This document shows, piece by piece, positions 17,183 to 26,445 of a stretch of 64,000 nucleotides of DNA. The notes under the pieces are model-generated. The model was not told the DNA's origin and did no database searches. It saw only the letters and a list, made by a program, of their open reading frames with translations. The stretch comes from JBGUVL01 sp045134375 (lineage in GTDB: Bacteria > Bacillota_I > Bacilli_A > Erysipelotrichales > Erysipelotrichaceae): positions 1-64,000 of the forward strand of contig JBGUVL010000031.1 of NCBI GenBank assembly GCA_045134375.1. The letters run 5' to 3'. The position numbers and the translations under genes were made by a program. Position 1 is the stretch's first letter. Each line of letters begins with the position of its first letter.

Positions 17183-20100
17183 TTACTGATCGTTAAACTC
17201 TTTAACTAGTTTTGCATAACGTTTCTTAGCATCTTCTTTTGTCTTTTCAAACATTTCATAAGCAGTTTCACCCTTCAGTTTTGGCAACTGAGAATAACGA
17301 GTTTCTGACATGATGAAGTCTAAGAACTTATCGTAATCTGGTTCTTTTGAATCCAGAGTCAATGGTTTTTCTTTTCTTGGATCAAAACGATACAAGTTGA
17401 CATAACCACATTCTACCGCTTTTGCCTGTGTTCTTTGGTGATTTGATAATCCACCCTTAATACCGTGTTCCGCACATGGTGAATAAGCAATGATCAAAGA
17501 TGGTCCATCATAAGATTCTGCTTCTTTAATCGCACGAATCGTCTGTAACTTATTAGCACCCATAGCGATACTTGCTACATAAACATGACCATAAGCCATA
17601 GCAATCTGTCCTAAATCTTTCTTAGCGGTTGGTTTACCACCAGCAGCGAATTTTGCAATACTTGCTGCCTGAGAAGATTTGGAAGACTGTCCACCGGTAT
17701 TCGAATATACTTCCGTATCCAGAACTAATACATTAACATTTAGATCGTTTGCTAATACATGGTCTAATCCACCGTATCCGATGTCATAAGCCCATCCATC
17801 TCCACCAACGATCCAGATTGACTTGCTGACTAAATCTCTTTCGTATTTCAACAATTCTTTTACCGCTTCAATACTACTTGCTTTAACACCAGCAACGATA
17901 GCATCTTTCAATGCTCTTTCTTCTTCACGATTACCATGTACTTCTAGATATTTCGCAAATACTTCTTTCAATTCTGGTTCAACGACATCTAAATTCTTTT
18001 CCATGATATCAAGGATTGCTGCTTCCTTAAAGGTCTGAGCCAATGCCATACCATAACCATATTCTGCATTGTCTTCAAACAATGAGTTAGCCCATGCCAC
18101 ACCTTCTCCATTTTCATCGGTTACAAATGGTGTAGAAGGAGTTGAACTTGAGTAGATCATTGAACATCCCGTTGCATTAGCTACCATCATATCTCTACCA
18201 AATAATTGACTTACCAGTTTATAGTATGGTGTTTCCCCACAACCTGGACAAGCACCACTGACTTCGAAGTATGGTGTCATAAACTGGGATTCTTTAATTA
18301 AATTAGCTGCGTGATATCCTAATTTTGGTTTTGTTTCTTTATACAAGTAGTCTGCCAATGGAGCTTGGTCTAACTTCTGCTTGATATCTACCATCTGCAA
18401 TGCTTTATTTCCTGCTTTACCTGGACATTCAACCACACATAATCCACATCCAACACAGTTATCTGGAGATACTTGAATACGATACTGGAATTCTTCGCAA
18501 CCTTTACCCATTGCTTTAATTGATTTGAATTCCATTGGTGCATTCTTCACTTCTTCTTCACTCAACATAAATGGACGAATCGTAGCATGTGGACATACAT
18601 AAGAACAGAATCCACACTGGATACAGTTTTCAGGAATCCATGTAGGTACTTGAACCGCAATGGTACGTTTCTCTTCAAAAGATACGTTATTTCGGATGGA
18701 GCCATCTAATAAGTTGTATTTTGTAAACGCACTAACTGGCATATCATAACCTTCTAGACGGTTAATAACTTCCACATGGTTATCAAAATAATCGTCACCT
18801 GTTACTCTGTGATTTACATTGTATGGTAATTCAACCCATGCTGGATCAACAGCAACTTCAACCAATCCTGCTTTTCCTTCATCAATTGCTTTGTAATTCA
18901 GTTGAACAATTTCGTCCCCCTTCTTACTGTAGGATTTCTTTGCTGCTTTCTTCATTAGATCCACTGCGATATCATAAGGCATGATCTGTTCATTTAACGC
19001 AAAGAAAGCGCTCTGTAAAATCGTATTTGTTCTTCTTCCCATACCGATTTTAGCAGCAATTTCTGTCGCATCAATGATATAGAATTTCGCGTGTTTTTTC
19101 GCTAATTGTACTTTCATACGATTTGGCATCTGATTTACGATTTCATCTTTCGAGAAAGTAGTATTCAATAAGAAAGTACCACCATCCTGTAAACTCTTTA
19201 ACATGTCATACTTAAACATATAAGCATCTAATGAACAAGAGATGAAATCGGCGTTATTTACATAGTAGGTAGAACGAATTGGAGAATGTCCAAAACGCAA
19301 ATTACTACGAGTAACACCACCCGCTTTTTTTGAGTCATAAGCAAAATAAGCCTGAACGTACTGATCGGTATTATCTCCAATAATCTTAATCGAGTTCTTA
19401 TTTGCCGATACGGTACCATCGCTTCCTAATCCCCAGAATAGGCAAGAGGTGTAATCTTTTTCTACATGGAAATCTGGATCTTCACTTAATGATAAATGTG
19501 TCACATCATCGTTGATACCAATGGTAAATTCTTCTTTTGGTGCATCTTTTGCTAATTCATCATAAACCGCTTTGATCTGAGAAGGTGTTGTATCTTTACT
19601 TCCCATACCATAACGGCCACCAATAATGGTTACATCATATCCTTTTAATGCACTTAATACATCTAAGTATAATGGTTCTCTTGCTCCCATTTCTTTAGTA
19701 CGGTCCAATACAGCAATCTTCTTAACGCTTTTTGGCAGAACAGCAGTTAAATATTTCGTTGAGAATGGACGGTATAAGTGAACCTTGATAACCCCAAGCT
19801 TTTCGCCTTTTTTAGCTAATGTATCAATGGTTTCTTTAATACATTCCGTAACAGAACCCATCGCAATAATGATACGTTCTGCTTCTGGATCTCCATAATA
19901 TGTGAATGGAGCATACTCTCTTCCTGTATGCTCAGATACTGCTTTCATATAATCAGCAACGATATCTGGAATCTTATTATAGTGTTCGTTCTGAGCTTCT
20001 CTTCCTTGGAAGAAAATATCATCATTTTCAGCCCCTCCACGAGTTACTGGATTTGTGTGTGGATTTAATGCATTTGCCTTAAAACGTTCCAACGCTTCCC

Positions 20101-20689
20101 AATCTAACTGATCTTTTAAAAACTCATAATCCATTACTTCTACTTTCTGGATTTCATGAGATGTACGGAAACCATCAAAGAAGTGGATAAATGGTACACT
20201 TCCTTTAATCGCTGCTAAGTGTGCTACACCAGCTAGGTCCATTGCTTCCTGTACGGAATGAGAAGCTAACATACAGGCTCCGGTCTGACGACATGCATAG
20301 ATATCTTCATGATCACCGAAAATATTCAATGCACGGCTAGCCAATGCACGAGCTGCTACGTGAATAACACCTGGTAAACATTCTCCAGCCAACTTATAAA
20401 TATTTGGAATCATTAACAACAAACCTTGCGATGCTGTGAATGTTGTTGCTAAAGTTCCCCCTTGAAGTGCTCCGTGAACCGCACCTGCAGCTCCACCTTC
20501 GGATTGTAATTCGCTTACTTTTACTTTCTGTCCAAAGACATTTAAACGTCCTTGTGTTGCCCATGCATCTACGTTTTCTGCCATTGGAGATGATGGGGTA
20601 ATTGGATAGATCCCTGCAATTTCTGTTAATGCATAGGCACTATGTGCCGCTGCGGTATTTCCATCCATAGACATGAATTTCTTTTCCAT
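17183..20689 (-). CDS. nifJ: pyruvate:ferredoxin (flavodoxin) oxidoreductase
   Basis: A 1168-residue single-chain PFOR, which converts pyruvate and CoA to acetyl-CoA, CO2 and reduced ferredoxin. Domains in order: N-terminal thiamine-related domain with GIYPITPSSPMAE, the gamma/core domains, two 4Fe-4S ferredoxin motifs (CIQCGFCSYVCPH and CVGCGLCVVECPG at about residues 685-760), and a C-terminal thiamine-diphosphate domain with SGACPGCGETPYYKLVSQL and GGDGWAYDIGYGGLDHVL. Length is normal. The frame extends to 20713, but the AAAGGAGG ribosome site lies inside that extension, so the ATG at 20689 is chosen. Together with adhE it gives the pyruvate-to-ethanol path. Confidence 0.97.
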   Translation of the reverse strand: MEKKFMSMDGNTAAAHSAYALTEIAGIYPITPSSPMAENVDAWATQGRLNVFGQKVKVSELQSEGGAAGAVHGALQGGTLATTFTASQGLLLMIPNIYKLAGECLPGVIHVAARALASRALNIFGDHEDIYACRQTGACMLASHSVQEAMDLAGVAHLAAIKGSVPFIHFFDGFRTSHEIQKVEVMDYEFLKDQLDWEALERFKANALNPHTNPVTRGGAENDDIFFQGREAQNEHYNKIPDIVADYMKAVSEHTGREYAPFTYYGDPEAERIIIAMGSVTECIKETIDTLAKKGEKLGVIKVHLYRPFSTKYLTAVLPKSVKKIAVLDRTKEMGAREPLYLDVLSALKGYDVTIIGGRYGMGSKDTTPSQIKAVYDELAKDAPKEEFTIGINDDVTHLSLSEDPDFHVEKDYTSCLFWGLGSDGTVSANKNSIKIIGDNTDQYVQAYFAYDSKKAGGVTRSNLRFGHSPIRSTYYVNNADFISCSLDAYMFKYDMLKSLQDGGTFLLNTTFSKDEIVNQMPNRMKVQLAKKHAKFYIIDATEIAAKIGMGRRTNTILQSAFFALNEQIMPYDIAVDLMKKAAKKSYSKKGDEIVQLNYKAIDEGKAGLVEVAVDPAWVELPYNVNHRVTGDDYFDNHVEVINRLEGYDMPVSAFTKYNLLDGSIRNNVSFEEKRTIAVQVPTWIPENCIQCGFCSYVCPHATIRPFMLSEEEVKNAPMEFKSIKAMGKGCEEFQYRIQVSPDNCVGCGLCVVECPGKAGNKALQMVDIKQKLDQAPLADYLYKETKPKLGYHAANLIKESQFMTPYFEVSGACPGCGETPYYKLVSQLFGRDMMVANATGCSMIYSSSTPSTPFVTDENGEGVAWANSLFEDNAEYGYGMALAQTFKEAAILDIMEKNLDVVEPELKEVFAKYLEVHGNREEERALKDAIVAGVKASSIEAVKELLKYERDLVSKSIWIVGGDGWAYDIGYGGLDHVLANDLNVNVLVLDTEVYSNTGGQSSKSSQAASIAKFAAGGKPTAKKDLGQIAMAYGHVYVASIAMGANKLQTIRAIKEAESYDGPSLIIAYSPCAEHGIKGGLSNHQRTQAKAVECGYVNLYRFDPRKEKPLTLDSKEPDYDKFLDFIMSETRYSQLPKLKGETAYEMFEKTKEDAKKRYAKLVKEFNDQ

Positions 20690-20841
20690 CGAGAAAAAAC
20701 CTCCTTTATTCATATATCCTATCTTATTATAGACTCATTTACTTTGAAATGAAAGGGGTTTACCTAAATTAGACAAGAAAAAAACAACCCTTTTTTTCTT
20801 AATATTTTACAATCCGGCCCTCACTTTTTCTTTCAAAAACC

Positions 20842-20880
20842 AAAAAAGTCCTTCACAAAAAAATGCTTTTCGTCAAGGAC
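20842..20880 (-). terminator. terminator of the repeat-protein gene
   Basis: On the minus strand GTCCTTGAC pairs with GTGAAGGAC (one mismatch) across a 15-base loop, followed by a run of Ts. Confidence 0.65.
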
Positions 20881-20957
20881 AAATAAAGTTACACGCATCG
20901 TTTTATTTGATGAAAATACAACACCATTTTCACCACTTTTAACAATGGTAACGAGAA

Positions 20958-22622
20958 TTAAATAATATAATTGATACGATCCATCCAATTGATCACAATC
21001 ACATCATGGAAATCATTACGTACCCATAAAACTGCTTCGTCCGTATGATCCACTCCATCTACGCGATAGGTTACCATATTCACAGGATCCACTTCATAAA
21101 TCGTATATTCACCATCGCTAACATCAATATACTGCATATAATTATTTTCTTTGGTCAACGTGTAGTAGCGCACACCACTAGCTCCTCCTACATAGATTTC
21201 AAAAGAACCACCATCCGGCATTACTAATTCGTCATTGCCGCAACGACCTGCCACTCGTTTTGAAATTCGTATCTTATTGTCCTTGGAAGAGCCATTGCAA
21301 CGACGACGATTGATAATGCTAACATTGACGGTTTCATCACCGACAAATACATAACCATCCTCTTGCCGCACACCATTCACTTCAAAAACGACATCATAAC
21401 CACTTAAAACATCTTCATAAATATTGTAGTAGCCCATCGAAATATCATCCAATGTGATCGAAAAATCATTGTCATCATTTAAATGATATGGTTGCGAGCG
21501 ATATCCTTGAATACGAATCGTAAATTCTGCATCTTGATTCGGTCGATATAATCTACCATCTTCTTCCATCCATTTTTCAATATGCAAAATTGCTTGGCAT
21601 GAATCATCATCCAAATCTTGACAATTATCCTGCGTCCTATCATCGCAATCATGATTTTGTTCACAGTCACAATCTTGATTGCTGTCCCCATCTCGTTCAC
21701 GATTACAATTTCCATTATCATTTTCTAAATTGATGATACGTACATCGTGATCTTCATCCATGCGAACGCTAACCTCTTCTACTTCTCTACCATCGACTTC
21801 ATAAATCACATTATCCACATCCATTTCCTCTAGTGTAAACACATCGTGCCGATTTCCTTCCAACATCTTGCAGAAATGATTTTCACAAGCTAATGTTAAT
21901 TCTCGGCAAGCATAGCGATCTTTTACAACCACTGTAAAATTCTCATCATAATTTGGTTTTACTAAACGACCATTCACAAGTTTCCATTTACAAATTCTTA
22001 AAAGATGGGTACCATTGCACATTCGATTGCGCACAATGATCGTATTTTCACCATCAACAGTGATGATTCCTCTCTCTTTCCATTGCCCATCAACCACAAA
22101 ACTGACCTCAAAATCATCCTTTTTCTTTTCGTTTACTTCATAGGTACCAAAGGCAAGATCTTCCAAAATTGCATGATAATGATTTTGTGGACTCAACGTA
22201 ACCGTTTTTTCAAAATCTCGACCACGAACCCGCACATAGAAAGTTTCCTCACTATCCACACCATTACCACACGCATCCATTACCTTTTTTTCGATATGAA
22301 GCGTTCCTAGTCGACAGGAATTATGATTGATAATGCGCACTTGATGAAAATCGCAATGTTCAAAATCAAAGCATGCTCTTCCGCAAGTGATGCCATCCAC
22401 ATCATAGCTGACATTTTCTTCCTCTTTTTCATAAACACAATATTGTTCATTGCACAAATGCTCTAGTTCCACACAATAGCAGTTATTGCGATTCAATGCA
22501 TAATAGCGTTTCATAGAACAGGACTCTACGACCACATGAAATTCTCCTTCTTGCGGCTTTGCGATACCATTTCGTGTTTCTATATACTTACAGATCCTTA
22601 ACGTATTACTGCTGCAATTCAT
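20958..22622 (-). CDS. five-repeat beta-rich (SpaA/Cna-B-like) protein without signal peptide
   Basis: This 554-residue protein is not recognised as a named family. It consists of five repeats of about 90-100 residues. Each begins with LRICKW, LHIEK or IRISK, has a FxVxV-type strand, a central Y-x-LxxxNxxxxxLED-like turn, an E-x5-VxYxVDG strand and ends with VxIIN. Repeats start at about residues 8, 108, 208, 346 and 450. Between repeats 3 and 4 is an Asp/Asn/Cys-rich spacer of about 45 residues. The repeats resemble prealbumin-like SpaA/Cna-B domains, yet there is no signal peptide, no sortase motif and no membrane segment. Cysteines are frequent. The ATG at 22622 is chosen for its AGGAGG 7 bases upstream. 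It overlaps the next upstream gene by 17 bases. Confidence 0.8.
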   Translation of the reverse strand: MNCSSNTLRICKYIETRNGIAKPQEGEFHVVVESCSMKRYYALNRNNCYCVELEHLCNEQYCVYEKEEENVSYDVDGITCGRACFDFEHCDFHQVRIINHNSCRLGTLHIEKKVMDACGNGVDSEETFYVRVRGRDFEKTVTLSPQNHYHAILEDLAFGTYEVNEKKKDDFEVSFVVDGQWKERGIITVDGENTIIVRNRMCNGTHLLRICKWKLVNGRLVKPNYDENFTVVVKDRYACRELTLACENHFCKMLEGNRHDVFTLEEMDVDNVIYEVDGREVEEVSVRMDEDHDVRIINLENDNGNCNRERDGDSNQDCDCEQNHDCDDRTQDNCQDLDDDSCQAILHIEKWMEEDGRLYRPNQDAEFTIRIQGYRSQPYHLNDDNDFSITLDDISMGYYNIYEDVLSGYDVVFEVNGVRQEDGYVFVGDETVNVSIINRRRCNGSSKDNKIRISKRVAGRCGNDELVMPDGGSFEIYVGGASGVRYYTLTKENNYMQYIDVSDGEYTIYEVDPVNMVTYRVDGVDHTDEAVLWVRNDFHDVIVINWMDRINYII

Positions 22623-22917
22623 CTTTTTTCCTCCTGTCAATAATCGTAACTTTTATGATTTCGTTCTGCTTCGTAAATAGGATTTCACGATTGGGATAAT
22701 AATACGCAAAATCATCAATATCACTACTGAGGAGTAACTTTCCATCAGCGATATGATCCACACGCAGGTGTCCTTTCTTTTGCCTGAGATAAATGGTATA
22801 ACAATCACGATAGCCATGTTCCTCAACCAGTGATACTTGAATCTGATTCACAATTTCACTTTCCACTTCAATTAACAGCCTGCCATGGGAACGGCATAAA
22901 CATTCATCTCTATCCAC
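22606..22917 (-). CDS. single-domain partner of the repeat protein
   Basis: A 103-residue protein starting with GTG at 22917, with AGGAGG 8 bases upstream. Its C-terminal two thirds (YTIYLRQKKGHLRVDHI, then DIDDFAYYYPNREILF, then NEIIKVTIIDRR) follow the same strand pattern as the second half of each repeat in the downstream protein, for example YTLTKENNYMQYIDVSDGEY and VIVIN. It therefore looks like one copy of the same domain, preceded by a short Cys-containing start (MDRDECLCRSHG). It has no signal peptide. The two genes overlap and must be cotranscribed. Function unknown. Confidence 0.7.
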   Translation of the reverse strand: MDRDECLCRSHGRLLIEVESEIVNQIQVSLVEEHGYRDCYTIYLRQKKGHLRVDHIADGKLLLSSDIDDFAYYYPNREILFTKQNEIIKVTIIDRRKKDELQQ

Positions 22918-22941
22918 AACGATTGCCTCCTACTCTATCTT

Positions 22942-22969
22942 CATAATATGAACACAGGATAATTTATGT
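22942..22969 (-). promoter_or_regulatory. possible mother-cell sigma promoter of the repeat-protein unit
   Basis: On the minus strand AC (22969-22968), 17 bases, then CATATTATG (22950-22942). This resembles the sigma-K pattern AC-N16/17-CATANNNTA with one mismatch, and no good sigma-A -35 is visible. The motif is short and could be chance. Confidence 0.25.
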
Positions 22970-23003
22970 TAGGCGGATTTATCATTTTTATCAAAAAGCC
23001 GAC

Positions 23004-23034
23004 AAAAAAAGAATAGAGTTTTCTTTCTCTATTC
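23004..23034 (-). terminator. terminator after the winged-helix gene
   Basis: GAATAGAG and CTCTATTC form an 8-bp stem with an 8-base loop, followed on the minus strand by seven Ts. Confidence 0.85.
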
Positions 23035-23048
23035 CTTTCTCAATCTTG

Positions 23049-23231
23049 TTATTTGTTAGCTGGCTCCCATTTGCAACGTACGGGAGAAACAATTGCCTCT
23101 TCTTTTTTCAGTTCTTTCATTGCTTTATCTACCTCTTTACGATCCAAACCCGATAACTCAGCAATTTTTCCTGCATTTAATGGTTCTCCTGCTTCACGCA
23201 TTACTTGTAATACTTTTTCTTTATTTTCCAT
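23049..23231 (-). CDS. small winged-helix protein
   Basis: A 60-residue protein made almost only of a helix-turn-helix: KVLQVMREAGEPLNAGKIAEL, then DRKEVDKAMKELKKEEAIVSP, then a short end with one cysteine (VRCKWEPANK). It resembles MarR/ArsR-like or TFIIE-alpha-like winged-helix fragments that bind DNA, but it lacks a dimerisation domain. It follows dapH by 61 bases and has a TATAAT at about 23255 of its own, so it may be either the last gene of the lysine operon or a separate unit. AGGAGG precedes the ATG. The target is unknown. Confidence 0.75.
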   Translation of the reverse strand: MENKEKVLQVMREAGEPLNAGKIAELSGLDRKEVDKAMKELKKEEAIVSPVRCKWEPANK

Positions 23232-23292
23232 GTTAATTCCTCCTGTTCTATTATTATAGCAGAGAAAGTTATTTTTATCCTTCCATTTGCTA

Positions 23293-23988
23293 CTAAAGCT
23301 GACGTAATCCTTCTTCCAGTCCTGTCTTGCTGGAAGTTTTCTCGTCCACCTGTTTTATGATCTTAGCAGGGCATCCTGCAACCACAACACCAGCAGGTAC
23401 ATCTTCAATCACAACTGCTCCAGCAGCTACTACCGATCCCTGACCAACACGACATCCTTCAATGACAACCGCATTCGCTCCAATTAACACATCATCTTCC
23501 ACAATGACCGGTGTTGCACTCGCTGGTTCAACGACCCCTGCCAATACCGTTCCAGCACCAATGTGACAATTTTTCCCAACGATCGCTCGACCGCCTAGAA
23601 TGGCACCCATGTCAATCATGCTCCCTTCGCCAATGACGGCTCCTATATTAATCGTCGCGCCCATCATGATTACCGCATTATCGCCAATCTCTACTTGATC
23701 ACGAATGATGGCACCCGGTTCAATACGAGCATTGATTCCTTTCATATCTAACAATGGAATTGCCGAATTACGACAATCATTTTCCACATAATAGTCCTCA
23801 ATTTCGTCTTGGTATTTTTCTAACAATGGTTTGATTTCCTCCCATTCCCCTACCAAAATTGGACTTTTCTTACATCCAAATTGACGAATCGGTGAAAAAT
23901 CAAGTTTCTCATTCGCTTTTACATATACCTTTACCGGTGTTTTCTTTTTCGCATCTCTGATAAATTGGATAATCTCCTGTGCTTCCAT
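23293..23988 (-). CDS. dapH: tetrahydrodipicolinate N-acetyltransferase
   Basis: A 231-residue DapH, which acetylates tetrahydrodipicolinate in the acetylated branch of diaminopimelate and lysine synthesis. The N-terminal domain has FIRDAKKKTPVKVYV. The C-terminal half is a left-handed beta-helix of hexapeptide repeats (ARIEPGAIIRDQVEIGDNAVIM onward), ending with VAGCPAKIIKQVD. The start at 23988 is chosen because AGGAGG lies 7 bases upstream; the in-frame ATG at 24012 lies before that site. It is the fifth gene of the lysine operon. The partner aminotransferase and deacetylase of this branch are not in the window. Confidence 0.93.
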   Translation of the reverse strand: MEAQEIIQFIRDAKKKTPVKVYVKANEKLDFSPIRQFGCKKSPILVGEWEEIKPLLEKYQDEIEDYYVENDCRNSAIPLLDMKGINARIEPGAIIRDQVEIGDNAVIMMGATINIGAVIGEGSMIDMGAILGGRAIVGKNCHIGAGTVLAGVVEPASATPVIVEDDVLIGANAVVIEGCRVGQGSVVAAGAVVIEDVPAGVVVAGCPAKIIKQVDEKTSSKTGLEEGLRQL

Positions 23989-24037
23989 CTCTAAACCTCC
24001 TACGATTTCCAATGTCTTGTCCCCTTAGTTTCTCCAG

Positions 24038-24751
24038 TTACTTTGAGAATAATACATCATTCATACAATAAAGTCCAGCTTCGCGCTCAAGCAAGAAAGA
24101 AGCCGCTTTGATCGCACCATTGACAAATATATTTTTTGAATGCGCTTCATGTTTGATTTCTAGCACTTCATCTTCCCCTGCAAAGATGACACTATGTTCT
24201 CCAACAATGGTACCTCCACGTACCGCATGTACCCCAATTTCTTTGGCTCTCTTGCTCATTCCATGGCGCCCAAATACCTCTTCATATTGGTGATCTGGAT
24301 TCATCGCAGCAACCAACATTTTTGCCGTTCCACTTGGTGCATCCACTTTCTTATTATGATGTTTTTCAATTACTTCAATATCAAAACTATCTTCTAAAAT
24401 TGGTGTAATTTGCTTTAACACCTCTTCAAACACGGTAATCCCAAGCGAGAAATTTGCGGTATAAACGATAGGATGCTTCTTACCTGCTTCTTTGATTCTT
24501 GCAACTTGCGCCTCCGTATAACCCGTAGTCGCAATGACAATAGGAGTATTCGTCTGTTCAATATAATTTAATATCATATCCAAATAACTGGGATGAGAAA
24601 AATCGATAATGACATCAAAAGGCGAAGTAATTTGATTCAAATCGTCCAACATTCCAATACTCACAATTCCAGCGACTTCATGTCCTCCAGCCAATAGTTT
24701 CTTCTCTACCAACTGACCCATTGTTCCATAACCAACCAATGCTACTCTCAT
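24038..24751 (-). CDS. dapB: 4-hydroxy-tetrahydrodipicolinate reductase
   Basis: A 237-residue DapB that reduces hydroxytetrahydrodipicolinate with NAD(P)H. The nucleotide-binding start is RVALVGYGTMGQLVEKKL. The catalytic region has EVIEKHHNKKVDAPSGTAKML, with the conserved HHxxKxDAPSGTA motif. It is slightly shorter than the usual 250-270 residues, like many Bacillota DapB proteins. It begins 1 base after dapA ends, with AAGGTG as the ribosome site, and is followed by dapH. Confidence 0.95.
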   Translation of the reverse strand: MRVALVGYGTMGQLVEKKLLAGGHEVAGIVSIGMLDDLNQITSPFDVIIDFSHPSYLDMILNYIEQTNTPIVIATTGYTEAQVARIKEAGKKHPIVYTANFSLGITVFEEVLKQITPILEDSFDIEVIEKHHNKKVDAPSGTAKMLVAAMNPDHQYEEVFGRHGMSKRAKEIGVHAVRGGTIVGEHSVIFAGEDEVLEIKHEAHSKNIFVNGAIKAASFLLEREAGLYCMNDVLFSK

Positions 24752-24752
24752 A

Positions 24753-25625
24753 TTAATCCAACACCTTCATCGTTTCTTTTAATTTCGCTAAATTTGCCTC
24801 ACTCATTTCATGCAACGGCAAGCGATATCCACCAACGTTCATTCCAAGAAGGTTCATTGCAGCCTTCACTGGAATTGGATTTGGTTCAATAAACAACGCA
24901 TTGATAAAATCCAAATAACGCAATTGCAAATCCAAAGCACGCTGGGTTTCGCCATTTAAGAAAGAAACAACCATTTCATGCGTTTCTTCCGGCAATATAT
25001 TGGCCACCACTGAGATAACGCCACTTGCTCCTAATGATAACGCCGGTACGATCATATCATCATTTCCCGAATAGATTTGGAAAGAATCACTTGCCAAACG
25101 TGCTATTTTTGCCATATAGGAAATATTTCCACTCGCTTCTTTGATCGCTGCAACATTAGGGTGCGTACACAAACGTTTTACTACCTCATAAGAAATCGAA
25201 CATCCCGTTCTGCCCGGTACATTATAAAGAATTAATGGGGTATGAACCGCATCGGCAACGGTTTTAAAATGCATATACATACCTTCTTCATTTGCCTTAT
25301 TATAGTAAGGAGCAATGACAAGCAAAGCATCCGCTCCCATCGCTTCGTATTTCTGACAATATTTCACCATAGTGGCAGTGCAGTTACTTCCCGCTCCTAC
25401 ATAAATAGGAATTCGCTTATTCGCTTTTTCAATCGCATACTGAACAACACTGTCATCTTCTTCATGTGTCATCGTTGGTGTTTCTCCTGTCGTACCTAAA
25501 ATCAACAATGCATCCGTTTTGTGGGCAATATGGAATTCCACTAACTCACCAAGCTTCTCAAAATTGACACTGCCATCTTCGTGAAATGGCGTAACCAATG
25601 CGACAATACTACCTTTTACTAACAT
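24753..25625 (-). CDS. dapA: 4-hydroxy-tetrahydrodipicolinate synthase
   Basis: A 290-residue (beta/alpha)8 aldolase that condenses pyruvate with aspartate semialdehyde, the first committed step to diaminopimelate. The catalytic lysine is K162 in VAAIKEASGN, the tyrosine is Y134 in LYNVPGRT, and the threonine pair is T45-T46 in LGTTGETPT. AGGAGG precedes the ATG. It lies 1 base after dapF and 1 base before dapB, in a tight operon. Feedback inhibition by lysine is common in this family but cannot be judged here. Confidence 0.96.
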   Translation of the reverse strand: MLVKGSIVALVTPFHEDGSVNFEKLGELVEFHIAHKTDALLILGTTGETPTMTHEEDDSVVQYAIEKANKRIPIYVGAGSNCTATMVKYCQKYEAMGADALLVIAPYYNKANEEGMYMHFKTVADAVHTPLILYNVPGRTGCSISYEVVKRLCTHPNVAAIKEASGNISYMAKIARLASDSFQIYSGNDDMIVPALSLGASGVISVVANILPEETHEMVVSFLNGETQRALDLQLRYLDFINALFIEPNPIPVKAAMNLLGMNVGGYRLPLHEMSEANLAKLKETMKVLD

Positions 25626-25626
25626 A

Positions 25627-26445
25627 TTATTTTACCTCCTGATAATCATACATTCCGACTGCTGTTTTCTGTGCCGGACCTTCCATTATTACTTCATCAT
25701 TGACGATTGAGATTCGCAATACTCCGAGTTCTAAATGAACATTGACCGGTGAAGAAACCTTTCCAAAATCATTGGCTAACACAACACTAGCGCAGCATCC
25801 GCTTCCACATGCTTTCGTTAAACCAACGCCCCTTTCATAAGTCATCACACGCATATTGTGTTCTCCCATGATTTCCACAAAATTGACATTTGTTTTCTCT
25901 TTGAATAAAGGGTGGAAACAAATTTTCTTTCCCTCTTCTTCACAATTGATACTATCGAGCGAATCAACAAAAACCACCGTATGGATCGTTCCCATAAATA
26001 AGCTTCCCACGGTGAATCCTTCCAATTCGTATTCCTTAATATCAAAAATGTATTTGCTCAAATGTAATTTTTCGATATCAAAGCTTGGTTTTCCCATATT
26101 CACCTTCGCTTTAAATTTTCCTTCGTCTTTGATTTGAATCATCATCGTTCCTGCCATCGTCTCGACTGGAAAACAATCCCGATCCACCATTTTTTTATCC
26201 CAAACATATTTCGCAAAACAACGGATGCCGTTACCACACATAGGAGCACGACTACCATCCTGATTATAGAAAATCATCTCTAAGGGGTGTTGTTTCACAA
26301 TGATCATACCATCGGCACCAATACCGGCATGAATGTCACAAACGGATTTAGCTAAAGCAGGAAACTGATATTGTTTCACATCTTCATAATCAAACAGAAT
26401 AAAGTTATTTCCACAACCATGATATTTTTCAAAAGGAATCATCAT
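25627..26445 (-). CDS. dapF: diaminopimelate epimerase
   Basis: A 272-residue DapF that converts LL- to meso-diaminopimelate without a cofactor. The two catalytic cysteines are visible: C70 in PMCGNGIRCFAKY and C213 in TKACGSGCCASVVLA. It opens PFEKYHGCGNNFILFDYED. The start codon overlaps the lysA stop as ATGA, with GGAGG upstream. Meso-diaminopimelate is used both for peptidoglycan and, via LysA, for lysine. Confidence 0.96.
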   Translation of the reverse strand: MMIPFEKYHGCGNNFILFDYEDVKQYQFPALAKSVCDIHAGIGADGMIIVKQHPLEMIFYNQDGSRAPMCGNGIRCFAKYVWDKKMVDRDCFPVETMAGTMMIQIKDEGKFKAKVNMGKPSFDIEKLHLSKYIFDIKEYELEGFTVGSLFMGTIHTVVFVDSLDSINCEEEGKKICFHPLFKEKTNVNFVEIMGEHNMRVMTYERGVGLTKACGSGCCASVVLANDFGKVSSPVNVHLELGVLRISIVNDEVIMEGPAQKTAVGMYDYQEVK

